DNA from: Alphaproteobacteria bacterium UBA2784
Lineage (GTDB): Bacteria > Pseudomonadota > Alphaproteobacteria > Micropepsales > Micropepsaceae
DNA length: 8,555 nucleotides
Assembly: GCA_002352285.1 (NCBI GenBank)
Contig: DEIC01000034.1
Location: 1 to 8,555 of the forward strand
Direction: 5' to 3'
The position numbers were made by a program, and so were the translations under genes. Positions 1-5,594 of the stretch are shown here, in pieces. Each line of letters starts with the position of its first letter. Within the stretch, counting starts at the first letter, position 1. The notes under the pieces are model-generated. The model saw only the letters and a program-made list of their open reading frames with translations, was not told where the DNA came from and ran no database searches.

Positions 1-1083
1 GAGCGATCCCCACATCATCCCGCCTGTAACCCATGAGAGGCTGCCGGGCCCTTCCCCGGCATCGGCGTGGACGTCCACATGGGCACCCACCGCGTCAGGA
101 ATTGAGGCAATCAGCGGCCAGGCCGCATCCACAAGCATGCCGCCAATAAAAGCGGTGGCGGCAATCGTGCCGGTATAGATCCACATCACGCGCGCGCCCA
201 TTTCGCGGCGCACCGCGCCCATGGTGGCGATATTTGTTGACGGGCCAGCCAGCAGGAATGCCAGCACAACGCCGGGCGATGCGCCCGCAAACAGCATGGC
301 GGCGCCCATCGGAATGGAACCGGAAGCGCACACATAAACGGGGATCGAGATGACCAGCGCGGCCAGAATGGCGATGGGGCCGCTGCCCAGAGAGCCGAGA
401 AAATTTTCCGGCAGAAGGGCGGTGATGACACCCGCGACTAACAGGCCGATTGCGATCCATTTGGCGATGTCATCAACCACATCGGTAAAGGCATAGAGCA
501 GGCCCAAGCGGATGCGCTCGCCCCTTGATGGTGCAGGCGAGTGTGTGTGGCCGTGATCATGGCTGTGATTATGGCTGTGGTGATGGTCGTGCGCATGGCC
601 ATGATCGTGATCGTGATCGCAGCATGCGCCATCGGCGTCCGGCTTTGGAGCTTTGGTCACGGGTGCGGCGCCTGCAAACCGGTCAACCAGCACGCCAGTG
701 GTGATGGCGGCGATGAGCGCCGTAACCGGACGGATGATGGCCAAAGCCGGGCCCAGCATGCCCCACGACACAACCACGGATTCGGGATTGGTTTCGGGCA
801 CCGACACGAGGAAAGAGGCGGTTGCCCCCTTTGATGCGCCGCCGCGATGCAATGCGAATGCAGCAGGCAGTACGCCGCACGAGCACATCGGCAAAGGTGC
901 GCCAAAGAGCGCCGCGCGCCATGCTGAACGAAACCCCGGCCTGCCCAGCGCCGATACGACGCGATCAGGGTTGACGAAGGCCTTGAAGAAGGCCGTGGCA
1001 ATCAGCCCCGCCAGAATCCACGGCGCGGCCTCAAGCGCCAGCGCAAGGGTCTGCTGCAACACGCCGACAATGGCATCCAGCAT
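1..1083 (-). CDS. SO_0444-type (COG0701/DUF318) metal permease, C-terminus cut by window edge
   Basis: Polytopic inner-membrane permease, 361 codons visible with no stop before base 1. It starts at ATG 1083-1081, 11 bp after the aztC-like stop, with a GGTG-type ribosome site, so it is probably the last visible gene of the zinc operon. The first membrane half contains PMCSCG (C67, C69), the paired-Cys signature of this family. The second half has the related PVYVCASGS (C252), then GASPG and LAGPSTN. The halves are joined by a cytosolic or periplasmic linker with C154-C155 and 14 His between H157 and H181 in alternating DH/GH/SH pairs. The paired Cys motifs and His-rich loop match transporters annotated as SO_0444-family Cu/Zn efflux permeases (established family knowledge). 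Substrate and direction here are inferred; the context suggests zinc. A generic ArsP-like permease is the alternative. Confidence 0.85.
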   Translation of the reverse strand, partial: MLDAIVGVLQQTLALALEAAPWILAGLIATAFFKAFVNPDRVVSALGRPGFRSAWRAALFGAPLPMCSCGVLPAAFALHRGGASKGATASFLVSVPETNPESVVVSWGMLGPALAIIRPVTALIAAITTGVLVDRFAGAAPVTKAPKPDADGACCDHDHDHGHAHDHHHSHNHSHDHGHTHSPAPSRGERIRLGLLYAFTDVVDDIAKWIAIGLLVAGVITALLPENFLGSLGSGPIAILAALVISIPVYVCASGSIPMGAAMLFAGASPGVVLAFLLAGPSTNIATMGAVRREMGARVMWIYTGTIAATAFIGGMLVDAAWPLIASIPDAVGAHVDVHADAGEGPGSLSWVTGGMMWGSL

Positions 1084-1094
1084 CAATCACCAAA

Positions 1095-2105
1095 TCAGTT
1101 TGTTGCCCCGCGCATGGCCGTCACCAGAGCATCCACATTATGCGCGAACATGGCCAGATACGAAGTAGCGGGCCCCTCTGGTCCCGACAGTGCATCCGAA
1201 TAGAGCGTGCCACCGATGGCAACGCCGGTTTCCTCGGAGATCTGCGTGATCAGGCGGTTGTCAGAGAGATTTTCAAGGAACAGTGCGGTCACGCCCTCTT
1301 CGCGGATGACGTCAATCAGGGCTGCGATGGCCTTGGGGTCGGGCTCGGCATCGGTTGAAATGCCGGAAGCCGAAAGAAACGTGACGCCATAGGCATCCTC
1401 AAAATACCCAAATGCATCGTGATTGGTGATGATGATGCGGCGCTCTTCCGGAATAGCAGCAATGGCGGCGCGGGTGCGCGTCTCCAGCGCGTCGATCTCG
1501 GCAATCAGGGCAGCGGCGCGGGCCTTGTAATCTTCGATGTTGGCGGGATCGGCATCTGACAGCGCCCTCGCGATGTTGCTGACATATATTTTGGCATTGG
1601 ACAGATCCTGCCAGGCATGCGGGTCCATGCCCCCATGATCGTGTGCGTCATGATCGTGTGCATCATGATCCTCGTGGCCAGTATGGTCATGGCCTTCGGG
1701 GTGGCCACCGTGATTGCCGTGGCTGCCATGTTCGCCGTCAGCCGTTCGCGCGGTCACACCGTCGCTGGCGATCACAGTCTTGCCCGAAGAGTCTGCTGAC
1801 TCAGGCAAACGATCGAGAAATCCCTCAAATCCAAGCCCATTCAGAACAATGACATCGGCGTCGGCAATGGCGGCGGCATCACCGGGCGTAGGACGGTAAA
1901 CGTGGGCATCCGACCCAGGTCCGACGAGTACATGCAGGGTGATGTCATCACCGCCAACGCGTGCAGTCAGATCGCCCAGAATGGAAAAGCTCGCCACCAC
2001 CCGCAGCTTCCCGCTGTCCGCGGCAGATGCAAAATCTGGCGACAGAAACAGGGACAGCGAAGCGCTCAGTGCAGCAGCAGCCAAAGTCACGCGGCGGAGC
2101 AGCAT
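1095..2105 (-). CDS. aztC: Zinc ABC transporter periplasmic substrate-binding protein (AztC/ZnuA-like)
   Basis: Cluster A-I solute-binding protein (336 aa) that captures Zn2+ in the periplasm and delivers it to the AztB-like permease. The reading frame is open up to 2261, but ATG at 2105 is preferred. It has an AAGGAA ribosome site 8 bases upstream and starts a clear signal peptide (LRR, then Ala/Leu-rich core, cleavage near ASA28), whereas the upstream extension overlaps aztB and looks non-natural. Expected Zn ligands are visible: H68 (DAHVY), H163 (DPHAW), H229 (TNHDAFGYF) and D304 (LYSDAL). A flexible loop before DPHAW holds 12 His between H126 and H157, typical of zinc-specific rather than manganese-specific members. 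It lies 23 bp after aztB. The azt rather than znu naming rests on resemblance of the partner genes and is less sure than the function. Confidence 0.9.
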   Translation of the reverse strand: MLLRRVTLAAAALSASLSLFLSPDFASAADSGKLRVVASFSILGDLTARVGGDDITLHVLVGPGSDAHVYRPTPGDAAAIADADVIVLNGLGFEGFLDRLPESADSSGKTVIASDGVTARTADGEHGSHGNHGGHPEGHDHTGHEDHDAHDHDAHDHGGMDPHAWQDLSNAKIYVSNIARALSDADPANIEDYKARAAALIAEIDALETRTRAAIAAIPEERRIIITNHDAFGYFEDAYGVTFLSASGISTDAEPDPKAIAALIDVIREEGVTALFLENLSDNRLITQISEETGVAIGGTLYSDALSGPEGPATSYLAMFAHNVDALVTAMRGATN

Positions 2106-2128
2106 GTCGGGTGTTCCTTGATTGCAAT

Positions 2129-3001
2129 TCAGCTTTGAAGATGGGGGCGGCGGATGAGGCCGGTCAGGATGCCGCCAAAGGGTCCGCCAAGGACGGAAAT
2201 GGCGTAGATGATCCCCAGCGTCAGGGTGATCGCGGGGCCGGACGGCACGGCGGCATGCCACGAGATCACAAGTCCGATGATGCTGCTCGTCACCGCAAAA
2301 AGAACCGAGAGGGCGATCTGGGCGCCAAGTGATTCAGACCAGAAGCGTGCCGCCGATGGCGCCAGCACCATCATGCCGACCGCCATCAGCGTGCCCAGCG
2401 CATGAAATCCCGCCACGAAATTGAGCACAACAAGGCAAAGAAACGCGAAATGGACAAAGCGGCCGCTGCCGCCGGCATGGTGCAGGAAGCCGGGATCAAG
2501 GCACTCAGCCACCAACGGCCTCAACACCAGTGCAAGCACCACCAGCGTGACCGAGGCAACGGATGCCATCAGAACCAGCGCATCCTGGTTGATGGCCAGC
2601 ACGCTGCCGAAAAGAAGGTGGAGCAGATCAACATTTGATCCTTCCAGCGAAACGATCAGGACGCCGATGGAAAGCGAGATGAGATAGAACGAGGCAAGGC
2701 TTGCATCCTCGCGCAAGGGGGTTGCGCGCGCGACGAGGCCCGACGAAATCGCCACCAGCAATCCCGCCAGCAAACCACCCAGCGTCATCGCGAACAGCGA
2801 AAAACCGGCGATCAGATAGCCTGCAGCTGCGCCCGGCAGAATGGCGTGCGCCATGGCATCGCCCATCAGGCTCATGCGCCGGATGACCAGAAAGACGCCG
2901 ATGGATGCGGCACTGGCGGAAAGCGCAATGTTGCCCACCAGCGCGCGCTGCATGAACGCGTAATCAGCGAAGGGAGCAATCAGGAGATCATAAAGGCTCA
3001 T
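2129..3001 (-). CDS. aztB: Zinc ABC transporter permease (AztB-like, ABC-3 family)
   Basis: Integral membrane subunit (290 aa) of a class II metal-uptake ABC transporter; it forms the Zn2+ path across the inner membrane. Sequence is almost entirely hydrophobic spans separated by short loops. Family landmarks are GDAMAHAILPG (residues 47-57, with D48 and H52), REDAS followed by a span, SNVDLLHLLFGS, and a late FHALGTLMAVGMM segment. The start ATG overlaps the aztA stop in an ATGA tetranucleotide, so the two are translationally coupled. Overall wording of the N-terminus and the LLHLLFGS region resembles proteins annotated as AztB more than ZnuB. Assignment to zinc rather than manganese is supported by the His-rich binding protein and the Zur box. 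Confidence 0.9.
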   Translation of the reverse strand: MSLYDLLIAPFADYAFMQRALVGNIALSASAASIGVFLVIRRMSLMGDAMAHAILPGAAAGYLIAGFSLFAMTLGGLLAGLLVAISSGLVARATPLREDASLASFYLISLSIGVLIVSLEGSNVDLLHLLFGSVLAINQDALVLMASVASVTLVVLALVLRPLVAECLDPGFLHHAGGSGRFVHFAFLCLVVLNFVAGFHALGTLMAVGMMVLAPSAARFWSESLGAQIALSVLFAVTSSIIGLVISWHAAVPSGPAITLTLGIIYAISVLGGPFGGILTGLIRRPHLQS

Positions 3002-3765
3002 GCGCGCGCGGCTTCCGGAGCGTTTTCGGCGGCGCAGACAGCGTCATCATCGTGCCACGCCTCGCACATGGCGCGGGCCTTGAGGAAATTCTCGGGCCGC
3101 AATACCTCGGCCGACTTGCCCCAGCCGATCGGACCGCGCGCCAGCATCAGGCTTTCGGGAAAATGCGCCCGCACCAGCTCCATGTCGTGAAGCACGGCGA
3201 TGATGATGCGCTTCTCGCCATGCCAGCGATGCACGATGTTGAGCAGATCGGCGGTCGTGCGCGCGTCGATGGCAGCAAAAGGTTCATCGAGCAGCACAAC
3301 GGGCGCATCCTGCAAGAGCAGTCGGGCAAAGAGTGCGCGCTGCAATTGTCCACCTGACAAGGTGCCGATGGCGCGCGCGCCAAATCCGGAAAGGCCGACG
3401 GCAGCGATGGCCTCATGCACGCGCGCGAGATTTTCACCGGTCACAGCCCGGAACGGGCCAAGCTTGCGCCACAGCCCCATGGCGACCAGATCGGCAACCT
3501 GAATGGGAAAGCTGCGCTCCAGCTCCTGTTGCTGCGGGAGATAGGCGATGTCGCGCCGCTTAACGCCACAGAAAGTAATCTGGCCGGACAGCGGCTTCAG
3601 GGCGCCGACAATCCCCTTGAGCAGCGTTGTCTTGCCAGCGCCGTTGGGACCGACAATGGCGGTGAGCGATCCCGCCTGAAACGTGCCGGACAAATGATGC
3701 ACTGCCGGGTGGCGGCGGTAGCCCAGCGTCAGATCCTTCAGGGTGATGGCGTTGGCTGGCGTCAT
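2998..3765 (-). CDS. aztA: Zinc ABC transporter ATP-binding protein (AztA-like)
   Basis: Cytoplasmic ATPase (255 aa) that powers the AztB-like permease. All nucleotide-binding elements are visible and intact: Walker A GPNGAGKT (39-46), Q-loop at YLPQ (Q78), signature LSGGQ (136-140), Walker B VVLLDE (156-161) and H-loop H193 (VLHD). Start ATG 3765-3763 is one base after the stop of a small upstream ORF and has no strong ribosome site of its own, which suggests coupling to that ORF. The C-terminal tail after the ATPase core contains two Cys and several acidic residues (CEAWHDDDAVC), whose role is unknown. The tail is short and family members vary here. First large gene of the zinc operon. Confidence 0.92.
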   Translation of the reverse strand: MTPANAITLKDLTLGYRRHPAVHHLSGTFQAGSLTAIVGPNGAGKTTLLKGIVGALKPLSGQITFCGVKRRDIAYLPQQQELERSFPIQVADLVAMGLWRKLGPFRAVTGENLARVHEAIAAVGLSGFGARAIGTLSGGQLQRALFARLLLQDAPVVLLDEPFAAIDARTTADLLNIVHRWHGEKRIIIAVLHDMELVRAHFPESLMLARGPIGWGKSAEVLRPENFLKARAMCEAWHDDDAVCAAENAPEAARA

Positions 3766-3766
3766 G

Positions 3767-3892
3767 TCAGATGACCGCCCAGACGCAAAGCCAGATCAGC
3801 GCAATACCCAATGCTGCACCGGCAAGCCGTGTGGCCAACGATGCCATCAGAAGGCTTGCCTCTGGCTCGTGATGGTGGTGGTGGCCTTCCAC
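3767..3892 (-). CDS. Putative small His5 single-span membrane protein upstream of aztA
   Basis: Not recognised. A 41-codon frame starts at GTG 3892-3890, preceded by an AGGG ribosome site about 7 bases upstream, and ends with TGA one base before the aztA ATG. The peptide begins V-E-G followed by five consecutive His, then EPEASLL, and ends in one hydrophobic segment of about 20 residues (core GIALIWLCVWAVI). This is the layout of a small single-pass membrane protein with a metal-binding N-terminus. It lies just downstream of the Zur box, so it should be the first gene of the operon. An internal ATG (codon 16) would give a 26-residue form without the His run. A competing frame at 3950-3762 (62 codons, Pro/Arg-rich) ends within the aztA start, but its composition looks non-coding. 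No homology could be checked. Confidence 0.5.
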   Translation of the reverse strand: MEGHHHHHEPEASLLMASLATRLAGAALGIALIWLCVWAVI

Positions 3893-3972
3893 TGAAATGC
3901 CCTGCGCGGCTGCGCCCAGTAATAGGACGCGATGACAGATCGGCCCCCATTACGGGTAAAGGCCAAGACTAT

Positions 3973-3995
3973 CGATTGTTATAACATAACAAACG
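3973..3995. promoter_or_regulatory. Zur operator (zinc uptake regulator box)
   Basis: Near-perfect palindrome with arms TTGTTAT (3976-3982) and ATAACAA (3986-3992) around a 3-base AAC centre. After one mismatched position on each side, the outer CG pairs also match. The core GTTATAACATAAC agrees with the known proteobacterial Zur consensus GTTATAnTATAAC/GTTATAACATAAC. It lies in the only non-coding gap upstream of the zinc genes and overlaps the proposed -10, as expected for repression by Zn-loaded Zur. Confidence 0.88.
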
Positions 3996-4005
3996 TCATG
4001 CGCAA
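3978..4005 (-). promoter_or_regulatory. Candidate sigma70-type promoter of the zinc operon
   Basis: On the minus strand, TATAAC (3983-3978) is a good -10 hexamer, matching TATAAT at five of six bases. TTGCGC (4005-4000), 16 bases upstream, is a weak -35. Transcription would start near 3971, leaving about 78 bases of leader before the small GTG ORF. The -10 is inside the Zur palindrome, which explains zinc-dependent repression. The -35 is poor and overlaps a hairpin, so the exact placement is uncertain. Confidence 0.5.
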
Positions 4006-4017
4006 GCGTCTTGCGCA
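3999..4017. repeat. 8-bp perfect inverted repeat between the MOSC gene and the Zur box
   Basis: TGCGCAAG (3999-4006) and CTTGCGCA (4010-4017) are perfect complements around a CGT loop. The hairpin lies 10 bases after the stop of the MOSC gene, so it could end that transcript. On the minus strand it is not followed by a T run, so it is not a classical intrinsic terminator. It also covers the proposed -35 of the zinc promoter and could instead be a second operator. Confidence 0.5.
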
Positions 4018-4027
4018 GGCTGTTCAA

Positions 4028-4564
4028 TCAGACGGGCGCCAAGGCCTCGTGCGGTGCGGCAGGCATTTCCACCCGGATCGTATCGCCGGGCCGCACAATT
4101 CCGCCAGCGCGCACAACCGACATGATGCCTGCCTTGCGGATCAGGGTTCCGTCGGCTTTTCGCTCCAGCACCGCCTCGGTGAGGCCCGGGAGGAAGTCAT
4201 TGAGCTGGGAACAGGGATTGCGCAGGCCCGTGACTTCGATGATGGCGCTTTCACCCAGATGCAGACGCGCGCCGCGCGGCAGATCGAGAATGGCCAGACC
4301 TGCCGTCGTGATGTTTTCGCCCATATCGCCGGGCTTCACGTCAAAGCCTTTGGCCTGCAATTCGGCAATCAGCTCGGCGTGGATCAGGTGCACCTGGCGC
4401 AGATTGGGTACGGTGGGATCGCGGCGCATGCGGCTGCGGTGCTTGACCGTTGCGCCGGCGTGGACATCGCCCTCGACGCCAAGACCCTCGATCAGGCGGA
4501 TGTGATCGCGCGTGATTTTGGAAAAGCCGTATTCGGGGCGGGCATGCACTGCTGCGATCTGCAT
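4028..4564 (-). CDS. MOSC domain-containing protein
   Basis: Single-domain MOSC protein (178 aa), probably cytoplasmic. MOSC domains, related to the C-terminus of molybdenum cofactor sulfurases, are thought to carry sulfur on a conserved Cys or to act on molybdenum-cofactor substrates. Landmarks are GLGVEGDVHAG (28-38), GDMGENITT (79-87), RNPCSQLNDF with the conserved C118, and a late GIMSVVRAGGIVRPGD segment (146-161). The start ATG 4564 has only a distant GAGG upstream, so initiation is moderately certain. It is divergent from msrA across about 109 bp. It is transcribed toward the zinc operon but is separated from it by the Zur-controlled promoter, so it is probably not co-regulated. Substrate unknown. 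Confidence 0.88.
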   Translation of the reverse strand: MQIAAVHARPEYGFSKITRDHIRLIEGLGVEGDVHAGATVKHRSRMRRDPTVPNLRQVHLIHAELIAELQAKGFDVKPGDMGENITTAGLAILDLPRGARLHLGESAIIEVTGLRNPCSQLNDFLPGLTEAVLERKADGTLIRKAGIMSVVRAGGIVRPGDTIRVEMPAAPHEALAPV

Positions 4565-4673
4565 TGGCTGGTTCGGCCTCAGTCACGGATTGCTGATGGG
4601 GCTGGAAATCGCGCATGTCTTGCACCAGATTGCCGACAGACACACGCCTTTCTTCATTCTGCGGGTACCTGCC

Positions 4674-5330
4674 ATGCTGGCCAAGAAAAAGCTTCTCGAC
4701 ATGCCTTCCGCCGCCGATGCGCTGCCAGGCCGTGCCTCAGAAATGCCGGTGGCCGCCCGCCATACGGTTCTTGGCACGCCGCTCAAGGGGCCGTGGCCGG
4801 CCCATCTTGAAGTGGCGACGTTCGGGCTTGGCTGCTTCTGGGGGGCAGAGCGACTGTTCTGGAAGCAGAAGGGTGTGCACTCGACCTCGGTCGGCTATGC
4901 GGCGGGTCTCACGCCCAATCCGACCTATGAGGAAGTGTGCACTGGCCGCACCGGCCATAATGAAGTGGTGCAGGTGGTGTTCGATCCGAAGGTGGTTTCC
5001 TTTGCGGAACTTGTGAAGCTCTTTTTCGAGAACCACGACCCGACACAGGGCATGCGCCAGGGCGGCGACATTGGCACGCAATACCGCTCGGGCATCTATG
5101 TTCATTCGGCGGCACAGCGCGCGACGGCAGAGACGGCCCGCGCTGAATATGCCGCGCGCCTGAAAGCCGAGGGGTTTGGCGCGGTGACGACCGAAATCCT
5201 TGATGTCCCGGCCTTCTATTATGCCGAGGACTATCATCAGCAGTACCTGGACAAAAACCCGGACGGCTATTGCGGGCTGGGCGGCACGGGGGTGACGTGC
5301 CCCATCGGGGTCGGGGTGGCGGCACGGTGA
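4674..5330 (+). CDS. msrA: Peptide-methionine (S)-S-oxide reductase MsrA
   Basis: Repairs oxidised methionine by reducing the S epimer of methionine sulfoxide in proteins and free, using thioredoxin. The 218-aa protein has the E. coli-type long layout: an N-terminal SAADALPGR...MPV segment, catalytic Cys in GCFWG (C54), GYAAGLTPNPTYEEVCTGRTGHNEVV, ENHDPTQGMRQGGDIGTQYRS, FYYAEDYHQQYL, and the C-terminal recycling cysteines C200 (GYCGLGG) and C209. All three redox cysteines are present. The frame is open upstream to 4512, but that part overlaps the divergent MOSC gene. ATG 4674 starts the family-like N-terminus, although its ribosome site is weak (GGG about 10 bases upstream). No signal peptide, so cytoplasmic. 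No clear terminator follows it. Confidence 0.96.
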   Translation: MLAKKKLLDMPSAADALPGRASEMPVAARHTVLGTPLKGPWPAHLEVATFGLGCFWGAERLFWKQKGVHSTSVGYAAGLTPNPTYEEVCTGRTGHNEVVQVVFDPKVVSFAELVKLFFENHDPTQGMRQGGDIGTQYRSGIYVHSAAQRATAETARAEYAARLKAEGFGAVTTEILDVPAFYYAEDYHQQYLDKNPDGYCGLGGTGVTCPIGVGVAAR

Positions 5331-5349
5331 CGGCTTTTGGCAAATTGTG

Positions 5350-5384
5350 ACAGTTTCGCAACAGCGCCTCCACAATAAAACTGT
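5350..5384. repeat. 7-bp inverted repeat in the AT-rich msrA-barrel gap
   Basis: ACAGTTT (5350-5356) is repeated as AAACTGT (5378-5384) with a 21-base spacer that also contains AACAG. It lies in the most AT-rich part of the gap, where a promoter for the beta-barrel gene would be expected. No convincing -35/-10 pair can be fixed. It may be a regulator site or chance. Confidence 0.3.
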
Positions 5385-5526
5385 TCAAATTCAGATAATT
5401 AGCCCCCAACTGCCCCTTCGCACCCGGAAGTGGGATGTGATCGACGGCATTTTGTACACCTTCAGATGCGCGTAAAACCCGAGGCGCCCAGGCAGCCGGA
5501 ATCAGACTGCCGAGGCAGACGCAGGT

Positions 5527-5576
5527 CGGCTTGGGGCGGCTTGCAGCCAGTTTCAAAACGAGGCGGCTTGGCCGCC
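5527..5576 (+). promoter_or_regulatory. Repeated, hairpin-forming 5' leader of the barrel gene
   Basis: CGGCTTG occurs three times, at 5527-5533, 5537-5543 and 5564-5570. The second copy can fold as GGCT-TGC-AGCC (5538-5548). The third lies in a strong hairpin, GGCGGC-TTG-GCCGCC (5562-5576), ending 7 bases before the AGGAG ribosome site. The rest of the 264-bp gap (5331-5594) holds no gene I can support. Such structure could modulate translation or mRNA stability, but this is inference. Confidence 0.4.
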
Positions 5577-5594
5577 CGCAAACAGGAGAAGTTT

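Noticed and set aside
541..630. GTG/ATG-rich stretch as a tandem DNA repeat
   Set aside because: It is irregular and explained by coding for alternating His residues, with mixed codons.
541..834. Plus-strand frame rich in Val/Met/Ile over 541-640
   Set aside because: It is the complement of the His-rich linker of the permease (GTG/ATG repeats opposite CAC/CAT), not a membrane protein.
1617..1799. Plus-strand hydrophobic Val/Met/Ile frame at 1617-1799
   Set aside because: It is the antisense of the His-rich loop of the aztC-like gene.
2106..2261. N-terminal extension of the aztC-like frame to 2261
   Set aside because: It overlaps the end of aztB, is Arg/Pro/His-rich, and would bury the signal peptide; ATG 2105 has a good ribosome site.
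3762..3950. 62-codon ATG frame upstream of aztA that overlaps its start
   Set aside because: Composition is Pro/Arg/Gly-rich without a hydrophobic pattern, and no ribosome site is seen. The hydrophobic His5 frame on the same strand looks more natural, although the choice is not certain.
3932..4810. Long plus-strand frame opposite the MOSC gene
   Set aside because: It is antisense to the MOSC domain, whose motifs are unmistakable, and also runs out of frame through the msrA start; it is a GC-rich shadow.
4737..5375. Minus-strand frames opposite msrA
   Set aside because: MsrA motifs on the plus strand explain this region completely; the antisense frames are low-quality Arg/His/Pro-rich.
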